Of a DNA stretch of 64,000 nt, positions 15,604-26,139 are shown in pieces. Position 1 is the first letter of the stretch. Each line of letters opens with the position of its first letter. The translations under genes were made by a program, and so were the position numbers. A model generated the notes under the pieces. That model saw only the letters and a program-made list of their open reading frames with translations. It was not told where the DNA came from and did no database searches. Origin of the DNA: Pseudomonas sp. Os17 (GTDB taxonomy: Bacteria > Pseudomonadota > Gammaproteobacteria > Pseudomonadales > Pseudomonadaceae); assembly GCF_001547895.1 (NCBI RefSeq), contig NZ_AP014627.1, positions 2,979,501 to 3,043,500 of the forward strand, given 5' to 3'.

Positions 15604-16149
15604 TCATCCGCTGCGGATCATCCGGTGATCCTGGGCGTTGAGCCGGTACAGCAGGCTCGGTGGCTGCCCGGGAAAATCCTCCAGCTCGCCGTCCAGGGTC
15701 ATCCCCAGGCGTTCCAGGGCCCGCCTGGACGGCAGGTTGTCGGGCCGTACCAGGCCGGTGACCCGGGGCGCCAGCAGTTCGCCGAAGGCCAGTTGCAGGG
15801 CCGCCTGGGCCATCTCGTTGGCGAAACCCTGGCCCCAGGCTTGGGGGGTGAAGCGAAAGTACAGGTTCAGCCCGGCCTCCTGCCCGAAGTGCGCCCGCAT
15901 GAGCCCGCCAAAGCCGATGAGCTGCTGCGGTGCGTCCAGCCGGGCGATGGCCCAGTAGCCAAAGCCGTACTGCTGCCAATGGGCAATCCAGCTGTGCAGC
16001 CGGTCGCTGGTGGCTTCGGCGCTGTCGGGGCCGCTGGGGTTGAAGCGGTGGGTCTGCGGGTCGCCGTGGATGGCGCAGGCCTGCGGCAGGTCGGCCAGGG
16101 TCGGTGGACGTAACAGCAGGCGTGTGGTGCGGGTGGTGGACGATGACAT
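15604..16149 (-). CDS. GNAT N-acetyltransferase, RimJ/RimL-like
   Basis: A protein of 181 residues. It opens with TRLLLRPPTLADLPQA, a typical RimJ/RimL-type N-terminus, and contains the acetyl-CoA-binding region (LYFRFTPQAWGQGFANEMAQ) followed by NLPSRRALERLGM, the conserved Asn/Ser-Arg/Leu motif of this subgroup. These enzymes acetylate protein N-termini, small amines or antibiotics; the substrate is not predictable here. The ATG at 16149 is preceded by AAGAG at seven bases; an in-frame ATG nine codons earlier is an alternative. It lies upstream of the DUF3455 gene on the same strand but is separated from it by 113 bases. Confidence 0.85.
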   Translation of the reverse strand: MSSSTTRTTRLLLRPPTLADLPQACAIHGDPQTHRFNPSGPDSAEATSDRLHSWIAHWQQYGFGYWAIARLDAPQQLIGFGGLMRAHFGQEAGLNLYFRFTPQAWGQGFANEMAQAALQLAFGELLAPRVTGLVRPDNLPSRRALERLGMTLDGELEDFPGQPPSLLYRLNAQDHRMIRSG

Positions 16150-16331
16150 GGACGAGGCTCTTTGCATCAAGCGCAGGTGGAGCGCCAGGCGGCGGGGGGG
16201 GCCGGGCCTGTGCGGGTGGTCCCGGAGAAGGTAGGCGATCGGCGCGGACGTTGCCAATGTCGTCAAGGTGCGGTGCCGGAAGCCGCGCGCCAGCGCAGCC
16301 TGGGCAACCCGGCGCGGGTGCCGGTGCGGCG

Positions 16332-16805
16332 TCAGCCCGGCCAACGGTACAGGCTGGCGGGATAGCCCTGGGCGACGATCGAGGTCGGGGTTTGCCCCGC
16401 CAGCATGGCCTGCCAGAAATCCCGGGCGGGCAGGTTGGCCTCGAAGTGCATCACCTGCCAGGGCCCCTTGTGCTGCTCGAACAGCTGTTGCGCCACCTGC
16501 CGGCCGACGCCCAGGCGCCGGAACCGTCGGGCAATGAACAGGTAGCCGAGATTGTGGCGGGCATCGCTGTCGCAGCGTTGCTGGTCGACGACGGCAAAGC
16601 CCGCCAGCTCTCCCGCCACCAGGATCAGCCAGGGATGGGTGGCCGGGTGGCGCCAGTAGTCGTCCAGGGACTGCAGGGCATACAGCCCCTGGGCCGCCAG
16701 TTTGATGGGCAGCCACCGGCTCAGCTCATAGAGATAGAACTGCATGAGGTTTTCCAGGCAGGGCCAGTCGTCGCGAGCGGCCGGGCGCAGTTCGAGGTGT
16801 TCCAT
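16332..16805 (-). CDS. GNAT N-acetyltransferase
   Basis: A protein of 157 residues with the GNAT order: N-terminal LELRPAARDDWPCLENLMQF, central β-strands (ILVAGELAGFAVVDQQ), the acetyl-CoA loop in FIARRFRRLGVGRQVAQQLF, and a C-terminal FEANLPARDFWQ. The motif FRRLGVG fits the Q/RxxGxG/A pyrophosphate-binding signature. The ATG at 16805 was preferred to the TTG immediately before it. Substrate unknown. It is followed, on the same strand, by 182 bases without recognisable features and then the second GNAT gene. It is divergent from the receiver-GGDEF-EAL gene on the right. Confidence 0.85.
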   Translation of the reverse strand: MEHLELRPAARDDWPCLENLMQFYLYELSRWLPIKLAAQGLYALQSLDDYWRHPATHPWLILVAGELAGFAVVDQQRCDSDARHNLGYLFIARRFRRLGVGRQVAQQLFEQHKGPWQVMHFEANLPARDFWQAMLAGQTPTSIVAQGYPASLYRWPG

Positions 16806-17038
16806 CAACGTTCACTCCAGCTCCGGTCGGTCCGGGGCGTTGTGGGACGCCGGCAGCGCCGGGGTCCGGGGCGTGGACAGGGTATGTGCAACTGCGTCCC
16901 ATTGGCTTGAACCGTTAAAAAATGCTGGCTTGCAGGCCTATACCAAGGTAGTGGCATTGTGCTCATGGATCTTGGTCTAGGATTCTCTGGCCGGGGGAGG
17001 ATATTCATCTCGGAGAATCGGGCAGAGGGACCAGCGCG

Positions 17039-18730
17039 ATGCTCAATCACAAGCCGATCATTCTGATCGTGGACGATCAGGTCAATGACCTGCGGATACT
17101 CGGTCAGGCGCTTCAGGACCTGGGCGAGGTCTATGTCGCCACCCAGGGGAGCCAGGCCCTGGAAGTGGCCCGCCAATGCCACCCGGACATTGTCCTGCTG
17201 GACATCGAAATGCCCGACATGGATGGCTACTCGGTGTGCGAGCTGATCAAGTCCGACCCGCGGCTGTGCCAGGCCTCGGTGATCTTCGTCACCTCGCACC
17301 GCCAGACCGAGCACGAATTGCGCGCATTGCGCCTGGGCGGCGCCGATTTTCTGCAAAAACCGATCAATGTGCCCATTGCCCGGGCGCGGGTCGAAGCCCA
17401 TATCAAGCTGGGCGAAGAGTCCCGGCGCCTGGCCAACTACGACCCCCTGACCCAGTTGCCCAACCGTCAATTGCTGCACGACCGCACGGAACAGGCCATT
17501 CGCCAGGCCGCCGCGGGCCAGGGGCTGGTCGGCTTGCTGTCGATCGATATCGACCACTTCAAGGTCATCAATGACACCAGCAGCCATCGCGAAGGCGACG
17601 CGGTGCTGCAGGAAATCGCCCTGCGCCTGCGCCATTGCTGCCGCCTGACCGACACCCTGAGCCGCCAGGGCGGCGATGAGTTCATGCTGTTGGTGCCCGA
17701 GCTGAACACCGTGGACGACTTGAGCGAATGCGCCGAGCGGGTCATGCAGACCATCGCCCAGCCGCTGGTGATCGGCCCGTCGCGCTATGACCTGACCGCC
17801 AGCATCGGCATCAGTGTCTATCCCGATGACAGCCTGGACGCCGAGTCCCTGCTGCAGCACGCCGACGCCGCAGCGCATCAGGCCAAGCAGGCGGGGCGCG
17901 GGCAGTACCGCTTCTTCGACCACCCGACCCATCAGCGGGTCCGTGCCCGGCATCAGTTGGAACAGGAGATGCGCACCGCGCTGGAGCAGGAGCGCTTCGA
18001 GGTGTTCTATCAGGCCAAGGTCGATCTGCGCCTGCAGCGGGTGGTCGGCGTCGAAGCCCTGCTGCGTTTGCGCGACGAGCACGGCAGGATGATCTCTCCC
18101 GCCGAGTTCATTCCCCTGGCCGAGGATTGCGGGCTGATCGTGCCCCTGGGGCGCTGGGTGTTGCGCCAGGCGTGTCGGGCGATCCGCCAATGGAACGAAC
18201 AGGGGCATGCCATCAGCGTCAGCGTGAACATCTCGCCGCTGCAGTTTTCCGATCCGCAGTTTCTCGATCTGGTCAAGCAGGCGCTCGCGGAAAGCGCCAT
18301 CGAACCCCGGACCCTGGAACTGGAAATCACCGAAGGGGTGCTGGCGCTGGTGGACGGCGAGCACAGCTGCGACTTGCTCAGCGACCTGAAGGCCCTGGGG
18401 GTGAGCATCGCCATCGATGATTTTGGCACTGGCTATTCCAGCCTGGCCTACCTCAAGCGCTTGCCCATCGATGTGCTGAAGATCGACCAGAGTTTCGTGC
18501 GGGACATGGTCAGCGATCCCAGTGACGCGGCGATTACCCAGGCCATCATCCAGCTGGGGCTGGCCCTGGGCCTGCAGCTGGTCGCCGAGGGCGTGGAGAC
18601 CGAGGAACAGGCCCGGGCCCTGTCCGCCCAGGGCTGCCACGTGATGCAGGGTTTTCTGTACTGCCGTCCGCTGTCGTACCCCAACATGAGTGAGTACCTG
18701 GCCGCGGGCCGCCTGCCGGCGCTGCCCTGA
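17039..18730 (+). CDS. Response regulator with intact GGDEF and EAL (bifunctional c-di-GMP enzyme)
   Basis: A protein of 563 residues: receiver (acceptor Asp near 55 in LLDIEMPDMDG, Lys in FLQKPI), GGDEF domain (SIDIDHFKVIND, RQGGDEF near 210, RxxD site five residues before) and EAL domain (GVEALLRL near 337, SVNISPLQF, ELEITEGVL, DDFGTGYSSL, LKIDQSF, AEGVET). Both catalytic halves keep their key residues, so it could both make and degrade c-di-GMP, with phosphorylation shifting the balance. The ATG at 17039 has GAGGGA upstream. It is followed after 28 bases by a giant hybrid kinase on the same strand, which is the natural candidate phosphodonor through its HPt domain. The 233-base upstream region holds its promoter; I could not identify it with confidence. 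Confidence 0.92.
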   Translation: MLNHKPIILIVDDQVNDLRILGQALQDLGEVYVATQGSQALEVARQCHPDIVLLDIEMPDMDGYSVCELIKSDPRLCQASVIFVTSHRQTEHELRALRLGGADFLQKPINVPIARARVEAHIKLGEESRRLANYDPLTQLPNRQLLHDRTEQAIRQAAAGQGLVGLLSIDIDHFKVINDTSSHREGDAVLQEIALRLRHCCRLTDTLSRQGGDEFMLLVPELNTVDDLSECAERVMQTIAQPLVIGPSRYDLTASIGISVYPDDSLDAESLLQHADAAAHQAKQAGRGQYRFFDHPTHQRVRARHQLEQEMRTALEQERFEVFYQAKVDLRLQRVVGVEALLRLRDEHGRMISPAEFIPLAEDCGLIVPLGRWVLRQACRAIRQWNEQGHAISVSVNISPLQFSDPQFLDLVKQALAESAIEPRTLELEITEGVLALVDGEHSCDLLSDLKALGVSIAIDDFGTGYSSLAYLKRLPIDVLKIDQSFVRDMVSDPSDAAITQAIIQLGLALGLQLVAEGVETEEQARALSAQGCHVMQGFLYCRPLSYPNMSEYLAAGRLPALP

Positions 18731-18758
18731 ACCCTGCCGGCCCCGACGAGGATCGCCC

Positions 18759-21700
18759 GTGAAGCCTGGACGCACTGTGCAAATGGGATTTGTCTACCTG
18801 GCGCTGATCAGTGTCCTGGGTAGCAGCGCCACCGCCGCGGTTTACTGGCTGGTGGCACGGGTCAACGCCCATCAGCTGGAACAGGCGGTGTCGCGGGCCG
18901 CCGAGGACGCCGCGCACCATGTGCTGGAGCGCATGACCTTGTACCAGTACGGCTTGCGCGGCGCCCGCGGGGTGATTGTCACGGCCGGTGCAGATGGCGT
19001 GAGCCGGGAGATCTTCTATCGCTATAGCCAGGGTCGGGACCTGCACAGGGAGTTTTTCGGCGCCCACGGTTTCGGCTTTGTCCGGCGTGTGCCCGAGGCG
19101 CAGGAGAGCTCGTTCCTGGCCGCGGCGCAACTCGACGGCGCGCCGGGCTTTCACCTGCAGCAATGGCAGCCCCACCACGGTGATCGTTACGTGGTGCAGT
19201 ACATCGAACCGCTGGCGCCGAACCAGTCGGCCCTGGGCCTGGACCTGGCGTCGGAGCCGGTGCGCCGGGCGGCCGCGGTGGCCGCGATGCGCAGTGGCGA
19301 GCCGCGGCTGACCGGGCCCTTGTCGCTGCGCCAGGAGCCCGGCGTGGTGATGGGCTCGTTGCTGTTCCTGTTGCCGGTGTACCGCAGCGCCGAAGTGCCG
19401 CCCTCGCCGCAGGAGCGTGAGGCCCAGCTCCTTGGCTGGACCTTTGCGCCCCTGGTGATGAACCAGGTGCTCAAGGATCTGTCGTTCGATCCTGCCAGCC
19501 AGCGCCTGGTGTTGCGCGACATCACCGATGACGCCGACGCCGGCAGCTTTTTTGCCAGCTCGACCCAGCCGTTGCAGGACACGCTGGCCTTGCGGACCCG
19601 TGAGGAACAGGTGTTCGGGCGGCGCTGGGCCTTCGAGTTCAGCGTGGGGCCGGGGTTCGTCGAGCCGCTGCATCAGACCTCGTTGGCCTGGGTCCTGTGG
19701 GTCGGTGGCCTGTTGACCCTGTTTCTCGTGGTGGTGGGCACCATCATCGCCCTGGGGGTCAACCGGCAGAACCGCTTGCGCCGTGACCAGACCCGGCTCG
19801 CGGCCATCGTCGAGAGCTCCACCGACGGCATCATCGGCAAGACCCTGGAAGGGCGCGTCACCAGCTGGAACCGCGGCGCCGAAGAGATTTTCGGCTATAG
19901 CGCCGAACAGGCGCGGGGGCGCTTGATCCTGGAACTGATCGTGCCGCCGGAGCTGGCGCAGGAAGAACAGCAGATCCTGCGCAAGCTGCGCAATGGCGAA
20001 CGGGTGCACAGCTTCGATACCCAACGCCTGCGTCGGGACGGCAGCCGGGTGGAGGTATCGATCAACGCTTCGCCGATTCTCAATGAGCGCGGTCAGGTCA
20101 TCGGCGCCTCGAAGACGGTCCGTGACATCACCGCGCAGAAAGCCGCCGAGGCGCGGATTCTGGAGCTCAACGCCAGCCTGGAGGACCAGGTGGCGGCACG
20201 CACCGCCGAACTGGGGCAGATCAACCTGCTGCTCTCCAGCGTGCTGCGCTCGGCCTCGGAGGTGGCGATCATCGCCACCGACCGCGACGGCATCATCCGT
20301 GTGTTCAATCGCGGCGCCGAGCGCCTGTCGGGCTACCTGGCCGAGGAGCTGGTGGGGCTGCACACCCCGGAGGTGATCCACCTGCCGGAAGAGGTCCGCC
20401 AGCGCGGCATCGAACTCAGTGCCCAGCATCAGCGCCCCATCGAAGGCTTTCGCGTGTTCGTCCAGCAGTCGGAAACCGAAGGGGCGCAAACCCGCGAATG
20501 GACCATGGTGCGCAAGGACGGTTCGCACTTCGCCGCGACCCTGGTGGTCAGTGCCTTGCGTGATGAAGGCGGGCAACTGACCGGCTACCTGGGCATCGCC
20601 GTGGACATCACCGAGCGCAAGGCCGCGGAAAAGACCCTGGCTGCCGCCCGCGACCAACTGTTGATGGCCGCCGAAGTGGCCAGGCTGGGGATCTGGTCCT
20701 GGAACCTCGATGACCACTCGCTGGACTGGAACGAGCGCATGTTCGAGCTCTACGAGCAGCCGCTGGAACTGCGGGGCAACGGTTTGAACTATGAGCACTG
20801 GCTGGCCCGGGTGCACCCGGAGGACCGGGAGCTGACCCAACGCAAGCTGGAAGAGGCGGTGGCGGGCCAGGGTATCTACGATCCGATCTTTCGCGTGGTC
20901 AGTCCCAGCGGGCAGGTGCGTTTCATCCAGTCCGGGGCCTATGTGGAGCGCAACGCCGATGGCAAGGCGCTGCGGGTGACCGGGATCAACCTGGACATCA
21001 CCGCCCAGCGCGAACTGCAGTCCCAGTTGCTCTACGCCAAGGAGCAGGCGGATGCCGCGAGCCAGGCCAAGTCTTCGTTCCTGGCCAACATGAGCCATGA
21101 GATCCGTACGCCGATGAACGCCGTGCTGGGCATGCTGCAACTGCTGCAGCTGGCCGGCCTGGAGCCGCGCCAGCTGGACTACGCGACCAAGGCGCAGACC
21201 GCCGCCAAGTCGCTGCTGGGGCTGCTCAACGACATTCTCGACTACTCGAAGATCGAGGCCGGCAAGTTGCAGCTGGAGGAACACGCCTTCGACCTCGACC
21301 AGCTGCTGCGCGATCTGGCGGTGGTGCTGGCCGGCAACCAGGGCGTGGGCGATATCGAGCTGATCTTCGATCTCGACCCGCAGTTGCCGCTGAACCTGGT
21401 GGGCGACAGCCTGCGCCTGCAGCAGGTGCTGATCAACCTGGCGGGCAATGCCCTGAAGTTCACCGCCCAGGGCCAGGTGGTGGTGGCCCTGAAGCTGCTT
21501 GAACAGCGCGAGCACAGCGTGCGTTTGCAAGTGGCGGTGAGTGACAGCGGCATAGGCATCAGCGCCGAACACCTGCAGGTGATTTTCGAAGGCTTCCATC
21601 AGGCCGAGGCCTCGACCACCCGGCGTTTTGGCGGCACCGGCCTGGGGCTGGCGATCTGCAAGCACCTGGTGCGGCTGATGGGCGGGCAGTTGCAGGTGCG

Positions 21701-23231
21701 CAGCCAGCTTGGCGCCGGCAGCTGTTTCAGCTTCGAACTGGAGCTGGGGCTGGACGGCGCCTGTGTCGCCGAAACCCTGCCCTTGGGCGGCAAGGCCCTG
21801 CGGGTACTGGTGGTGGATGACCACCCCCTGGCGCTGGCGCTGAATGTGCGCACCTTGCGCAACTTCGGCTGGAGCGTCGAACACGCCGCCAGCGGCGCTC
21901 AGGCCTTGCTCGTCGTGGATGCCGCCGCGGCCCGGGGCGAGGCGTTCGATCTGGTCCTGCTGGATTGGCTGATGCCGGGCATGGACGGCCTGCACGCCGC
22001 CCAACTGATCAAGGACATGAGACTTGAAGCACCGCCGATAGTGGTGATGCTCAGTCACCACGATGCCACGGCGCTGCTGGTCCGGCTGGACTGCGCCGAG
22101 GCGCCCTTTGCCCACTACCTGAGCAAGCCCTTTACCCCCCGGCAACTGGCGCAGGCGCTGCTGGCCGAGCGCACTGCCGCCCTCGATGACCCGCCGGCCA
22201 AGACGCCCGTACGGCGCTCGACCCTCAGTGGCCTGCGGTTGCTGGTGGTGGAAGACAACGCCTTGAACCGGCAGATCGCCCGGGAACTGCTGACCCTGGA
22301 AGGGGCCCAGGTACAGTTGGCCGACGGCGGGCTGCAGGGGGTGCAGATGGCCCTTGATGCCCAAGAGCCCTTTTCGGCGGTGCTGATGGACATCCAGATG
22401 CCTGATATCGATGGTTATGAAGCCACCCGGCGGATCCGCGCCGATGCGCGCTTTGCCCGCCTGCCGATCATTGCCATGACCGCCAATGCCTCCCAGGCCG
22501 ACCGCCAGAGCTGCCTGGCCGCGGGCATGGATGACCACGTCGGCAAACCGATCAACCTGCCGCAGTTGGTCAACAGCCTGTTGTTCTGGACCGGTGGTGC
22601 GGTGCGGGCCGCGCAGGTTGCCGAGCCCTCCACGGACACCGGCCTGCTCGAGGATCCGACGCTGATTCTCGAACGCTTCGGCGGTAACCGTGACTTGCTC
22701 AAGCAGGTGCTCGAGGGCTCGGAGGCCACGCTGGGAGAACTGCTCGAACGGCTGCGCCAGAGTCTTGCCCAGGACAACGCCAAGGACGCCTGCTACCTGC
22801 TGCATACCCTCAAGGGCGCTGCCGGCAACCTCGGGGGACGCGGGTTCGCGCTCTACTGCGCAGAGCTGGAACAGCCCCTGCGAGACGGCGCGGCGCTGCA
22901 GCTGACCCTCACCGAGGGCCATCTGGATGAACTGCAACGGTTGCTGGCCAGCACGTTGGCGAGCTTGCAGGTGGAGTTCGGCCGTGTTTCACCGGAGATG
23001 GCCCGCGCCTCTCAAGACATTTTGCACCTGGCGCTTTTCCAGAGCGCCCTGCAGGAGATTCTGCCGCTGTTGCGGCAGAGCAACTTGCAGGCCCTGACGC
23101 TCACTGAAGCCCTGGCGCAACATGCGTTGCCGGTCGATAGAACGACGTTCGACGAGTTCGTGGCCCATGTTCAGCGGATGGAGTTTGTGCGGGCGCAAAG
23201 TGTTTTGGAAAGAATGCTTCTCAACAACTAG
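18759..23231 (+). CDS. Giant hybrid sensor kinase: CHASE-PASx3-HisKA-HATPase-REC-REC-HPt
   Basis: A protein of about 1490 residues. Two membrane helices (about 10-30 and 310-335) bracket a periplasmic CHASE domain ([31 protein letters not shown]). Three PAS segments follow ([32 protein letters not shown]), then HisKA with [14 protein letters not shown] (His near 778) and HATPase ([17 protein letters not shown]). Receiver 1 has Asp near 1068 ([10 protein letters not shown]) and receiver 2 near 1210 ([10 protein letters not shown]). A C-terminal HPt has [11 protein letters not shown] (His near 1348). This is a complete internal His-Asp-His phosphorelay, as in BarA/ArcB-type kinases but with an extra receiver and long PAS array. 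The GTG at 18759 follows GAGGA at eight bases and sits at the first membrane helix; the upstream in-frame ATG overlaps the previous gene and is rejected. It forms an operon with the preceding c-di-GMP regulator. Confidence 0.92.
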   Translation: MKPGRTVQMGFVYLALISVLGSSATAAVYWLVARVNAHQLEQAVSRAAEDAAHHVLERMTLYQYGLRGARGVIVTAGADGVSREIFYRYSQGRDLHREFFGAHGFGFVRRVPEAQESSFLAAAQLDGAPGFHLQQWQPHHGDRYVVQYIEPLAPNQSALGLDLASEPVRRAAAVAAMRSGEPRLTGPLSLRQEPGVVMGSLLFLLPVYRSAEVPPSPQEREAQLLGWTFAPLVMNQVLKDLSFDPASQRLVLRDITDDADAGSFFASSTQPLQDTLALRTREEQVFGRRWAFEFSVGPGFVEPLHQTSLAWVLWVGGLLTLFLVVVGTIIALGVNRQNRLRRDQTRLAAIVESSTDGIIGKTLEGRVTSWNRGAEEIFGYSAEQARGRLILELIVPPELAQEEQQILRKLRNGERVHSFDTQRLRRDGSRVEVSINASPILNERGQVIGASKTVRDITAQKAAEARILELNASLEDQVAARTAELGQINLLLSSVLRSASEVAIIATDRDGIIRVFNRGAERLSGYLAEELVGLHTPEVIHLPEEVRQRGIELSAQHQRPIEGFRVFVQQSETEGAQTREWTMVRKDGSHFAATLVVSALRDEGGQLTGYLGIAVDITERKAAEKTLAAARDQLLMAAEVARLGIWSWNLDDHSLDWNERMFELYEQPLELRGNGLNYEHWLARVHPEDRELTQRKLEEAVAGQGIYDPIFRVVSPSGQVRFIQSGAYVERNADGKALRVTGINLDITAQRELQSQLLYAKEQADAASQAKSSFLANMSHEIRTPMNAVLGMLQLLQLAGLEPRQLDYATKAQTAAKSLLGLLNDILDYSKIEAGKLQLEEHAFDLDQLLRDLAVVLAGNQGVGDIELIFDLDPQLPLNLVGDSLRLQQVLINLAGNALKFTAQGQVVVALKLLEQREHSVRLQVAVSDSGIGISAEHLQVIFEGFHQAEASTTRRFGGTGLGLAICKHLVRLMGGQLQVRSQLGAGSCFSFELELGLDGACVAETLPLGGKALRVLVVDDHPLALALNVRTLRNFGWSVEHAASGAQALLVVDAAAARGEAFDLVLLDWLMPGMDGLHAAQLIKDMRLEAPPIVVMLSHHDATALLVRLDCAEAPFAHYLSKPFTPRQLAQALLAERTAALDDPPAKTPVRRSTLSGLRLLVVEDNALNRQIARELLTLEGAQVQLADGGLQGVQMALDAQEPFSAVLMDIQMPDIDGYEATRRIRADARFARLPIIAMTANASQADRQSCLAAGMDDHVGKPINLPQLVNSLLFWTGGAVRAAQVAEPSTDTGLLEDPTLILERFGGNRDLLKQVLEGSEATLGELLERLRQSLAQDNAKDACYLLHTLKGAAGNLGGRGFALYCAELEQPLRDGAALQLTLTEGHLDELQRLLASTLASLQVEFGRVSPEMARASQDILHLALFQSALQEILPLLRQSNLQALTLTEALAQHALPVDRTTFDEFVAHVQRMEFVRAQSVLERMLLNN

Positions 23232-23246
23232 AAAGCTAGCTTTCTA
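23229..23246 (+). terminator. 18-base perfect palindrome containing the kinase stop codon
   Basis: TAGAAAGCTAGCTTTCTA is self-complementary and begins with the TAG stop of the hybrid kinase; TTCT follows. It can fold into a GAAAG/CTTTC hairpin and may act as a weak intrinsic terminator. The region from here to the chemoreceptor start at 23511 is unusually AT-rich, and I see no gene in it. Confidence 0.5.
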
Positions 23247-23510
23247 TTCTGGCTTCAATTGTTGATTTACATCAGAAAATCTTTGATTTTTTGCCCTCTA
23301 AGTTGAATGGCTTTATGAAATTTTCACACTTTTTTTGACGCCGGAATCTAGACTTGCCTCGACTGGATTGATAATGGCCATTTGCAATAATCCACTTGGC
23401 TCTGAAAAGTTCTGCAAGTCGGCAGAGGAAGTCTTCGAGTCATCGCAGGATGCGGAAATCTTTATTTGATACCGAATGGAAAATGAACACTTTCCTGCGA
23501 GGCTCTTTAG

Positions 23511-25076
23511 ATGAGAAACAATCTTCCTGTGACCCAGCGCGAGCTGGTGTTTCCTGCAGAACAACGGCTGATTTCCGCCACTGATGTTCACGGCAAGATC
23601 ACTTACTGCAATGACGAGTTTGTTGCGGTCAGTGGTTTCAGCCGCGAAGAACTGATCGGCAGCCCGCACAATATCGTGCGCCATCCGGACATGCCCGAAG
23701 CGGTGTTCGCGCACATGTGGTCCTACCTCAAGGACGGCAAGAGCTGGATGGGCATCGTCAAGAACCGCAGCAGCAACGGTGACCACTACTGGGTCAACGC
23801 CTACGTCACGCCGATCTTCAGCAAGGGCGTGATTGCCGGCTACGAGTCGGTGCGGGTCAAGCCTGAGCGCGAACAGGTGGAACGCGCCGGCGCCCTCTAT
23901 CAACGCATGCGCAGCGACAACCTGGCCTTGCCCTGGAGCTACCGGGTGGCCAGCGTCTGCGGCTTTGCCTTGCCGCCGCTGCTGGCCCTCGCGGCTACGG
24001 CCGGGGCCTATTGGCTGGGTGGCCCCTGGGCGGCACTGGGGGCGGCGGTTCCCGGTTATTTCGCGGTACAGGGGTATGCCTTCTATCGCGCGCGGCAGAT
24101 GTTGCAGCGCATCAGCTCGGTGTCTCTGGGCAGTTTCGACAGCGAGCTGATCGCGCGTACCTACACCGACGAACACGGCCCGGTGGCCCAGTTGCAGATG
24201 ATCCTGATCAGCGAATCGGCGAAAATCCGCACCGCCCTCAGCCGGCTTGGCGACTACGCCAACCAGGCGGCGTCCCTGGCATCCACCAGCCAGAGTCTGT
24301 CCAAGCAGGCGGAAACCGCCCTGGGCAAGCAGCGCGACGAAGCGGACATGGCGGCCACCGCGATGAACCAGATGGCCTCGTCGATTTCCGAGGTGTCGGT
24401 GCATATCCACGACACCGCCTCGGCCGCCGATCAGGTCAACAACCTGACCCAGGTGGGCTCCGAGGAAGCCCAGAAAACCCGGGTGGTGATCGAGAAGCTG
24501 GCGGACACCGTGGATGCGGTCAGCCAGTCCGTGGAGGGCCTGGCCGCGGAAACCCAGTCGATCCAGCAGGCGGCCAACATGATCCGCTCCATTGCCGAGC
24601 AGACCAATTTGCTGGCCCTCAACGCGGCGATCGAGGCCGCCCGGGCCGGTGAGCAGGGCCGCGGTTTCGCGGTGGTGGCCGACGAGGTCCGGGCCCTGGC
24701 CTCCAAGACCCAGGAGTCGACCCAGAGCATCCAGCGCATCATCGTTACCCTGCAGGAAGTGGCCACCCAGGCAGTGGAAGTGGCGCGCCAGGGCAGCGTC
24801 GAAGCGCGGTCCGGGGTGGCCCAGGTGATCAGCACCCAGGAAGCCCTGAATGGCATCAACTCGGCGGTGGAACGCATTCACCAGATGAGCCAGCAAATGG
24901 CCGCCGCCTCGGAGCAGCAAGCCCATGTCGCCGAGGAAATCTCCGAGCAGATCACCAAAATTGCCCGGGTTTCGGACCAGAACGCCGAGATTGCCGTGCA
25001 TTCGTCCACCGTGGGCGGCGATCTGGAGTCTACCGCTCACGAACTGAACGCCTTGGTGACCCGTTTCAATAGTTGA
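23511..25076 (+). CDS. Aer-like PAS methyl-accepting chemotaxis protein
   Basis: A protein of 521 residues with an N-terminal PAS domain (about 10-115: [40 protein letters not shown]), which in Aer binds FAD and reports redox state. Two closely spaced hydrophobic segments (about 145-190) form a membrane hairpin without a large periplasmic loop, as in Aer. A HAMP-like linker and the long cytoplasmic signalling coiled coil follow, with the hairpin tip [20 protein letters not shown] near 367-388, the universally conserved CheA/CheW contact. Such receptors steer cells by energy taxis through CheA. The ATG at 23511 was chosen because it precedes the PAS domain and has GAGG upstream. CheV follows after 69 bases on the same strand. 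Confidence 0.92.
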   Translation: MRNNLPVTQRELVFPAEQRLISATDVHGKITYCNDEFVAVSGFSREELIGSPHNIVRHPDMPEAVFAHMWSYLKDGKSWMGIVKNRSSNGDHYWVNAYVTPIFSKGVIAGYESVRVKPEREQVERAGALYQRMRSDNLALPWSYRVASVCGFALPPLLALAATAGAYWLGGPWAALGAAVPGYFAVQGYAFYRARQMLQRISSVSLGSFDSELIARTYTDEHGPVAQLQMILISESAKIRTALSRLGDYANQAASLASTSQSLSKQAETALGKQRDEADMAATAMNQMASSISEVSVHIHDTASAADQVNNLTQVGSEEAQKTRVVIEKLADTVDAVSQSVEGLAAETQSIQQAANMIRSIAEQTNLLALNAAIEAARAGEQGRGFAVVADEVRALASKTQESTQSIQRIIVTLQEVATQAVEVARQGSVEARSGVAQVISTQEALNGINSAVERIHQMSQQMAAASEQQAHVAEEISEQITKIARVSDQNAEIAVHSSTVGGDLESTAHELNALVTRFNS

Positions 25077-25089
25077 ACGCCAACAGCAG

Positions 25090-25117
25090 TCAGCAACTTT
25101 CATTTAATCGCCGATTG
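25090..25117 (+). promoter_or_regulatory. Candidate FliA (sigma-28) promoter upstream of cheV
   Basis: GCCGATTG resembles the sigma-28 minus-10 element GCCGATAA, with a weak TCAG minus-35 element 16 bases before it. It lies 28 bases upstream of the cheV start in the short chemoreceptor-cheV gap. Chemotaxis genes are commonly FliA dependent, which supports the idea, but the minus-35 match is poor. Confidence 0.35.
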
Positions 25118-25145
25118 ATCAACTAGATCAGGGCAGGGGGTTCAT

Positions 25146-26078
25146 ATGTCCAGTGTGATGGAAGCGGTGAATAGCCGTACTCAGTTGGCCGGGCAGAATC
25201 GTCTGGAACTATTGTTGTTTCGTTTTAATGAGTCACAGTTGTACGGCATCAACGTCTTTAAAGTCAGAGAAGTTCTCAAGTGCCCCAAGTTGAATGTACT
25301 GCCCATGTCACATTCGGTGGTGTGTGGCGTGGCCAATGTTCGCGGTGTATCCATTCCGATACTTGACCTGGCACTGGCCACCGGTTTGCCCGGAGTCGAG
25401 GATATCGACAACGCTTACGTGATCATTACCGAGTACAACAACAAGACCCAGGGTTTCCTGGTCAGTGCGGTGGAGCACATCGTCAACCTGAACTGGGAGG
25501 AAATTCACCCGCCACCCAAAGGCAGCGGCCTGGACAACTACCTGACGGCGGTGACCCGGGTCGGCGAGCGCATGGTGGAGATCATCGACGTGGAGAAGGT
25601 CCTGGCCGAGGTGTCGCCGGTCTGCGAGGACATCTCCCAGGGGGTGATCCCGCCGCAGACCCAGGTCGCTGCGGCCCATTGGCGGGTGCTGACGGTGGAC
25701 GACTCGGCGGTGGCACGCAAGCAGGTGACCCGCTGCCTGGAGAGCGTCGGGGTGCAAGTGGTGTCGTTGAAGGACGGCCGCGAGGCGCTGGAGTACCTGC
25801 AGGCCCTGCTCGACGCGGGCAAGCGCCCGGACGAGGAGTTCCTGATGATGATCTCCGATATCGAAATGCCGGAAATGGACGGCTACACCCTCACCGCGCA
25901 AGTGCGCAACGACCCGCGCATGAGGCAACTCTACATCGTGCTCCATACCTCGCTGTCCGGGGCCTTCAACCAGGCCATGGTGAAGAAGGTCGGTGCCGAT
26001 GATTTTCTCGCCAAGTTCCGCCCCGACGATCTGGCCGGGCGGGTGGTGGACCGGATCGCCAGCCTGACGCCGGCGTGA
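25146..26078 (+). CDS. cheV: Chemotaxis adaptor CheV (CheW-receiver)
   Basis: A protein of 310 residues. The N-terminal CheW-like domain (about 1-160) contains LLLFRFNESQLYGINVFKVR, ANVRGVSIPILDL and TRVGERMVEIIDVEKVLAE, which couple chemoreceptors to CheA. A receiver domain follows (about 175-308), with acceptor Asp near 237 (ISDIEMPEMDG), Thr/Ser in LHTSLSG and Lys in FLAKFRPDDL. CheV proteins stabilise receptor-kinase arrays and tune adaptation by phosphorylation. The ATG at 25146 follows AGGGGG. It lies directly downstream of the Aer-like receptor, so the two are probably co-expressed and CheV may act with that receptor. Length and domain order are normal for the family. Confidence 0.93.
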   Translation: MSSVMEAVNSRTQLAGQNRLELLLFRFNESQLYGINVFKVREVLKCPKLNVLPMSHSVVCGVANVRGVSIPILDLALATGLPGVEDIDNAYVIITEYNNKTQGFLVSAVEHIVNLNWEEIHPPPKGSGLDNYLTAVTRVGERMVEIIDVEKVLAEVSPVCEDISQGVIPPQTQVAAAHWRVLTVDDSAVARKQVTRCLESVGVQVVSLKDGREALEYLQALLDAGKRPDEEFLMMISDIEMPEMDGYTLTAQVRNDPRMRQLYIVLHTSLSGAFNQAMVKKVGADDFLAKFRPDDLAGRVVDRIASLTPA

Positions 26079-26139
26079 GCCGGCCCCCCGGGGCAGTGAG
26101 GCAGTGCCCGGGATTGACTTCATGGTGGGAGTGAGCGTC

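Noticed and set aside
18546..22937. Minus-strand open frame of 1463 codons opposite the hybrid kinase
   Set aside because: It is an antisense shadow of GC-rich codons in a gene whose domains are unmistakable; its translation is low-complexity (Gln, His, Gly, Arg) with no motif or ribosome-binding site.
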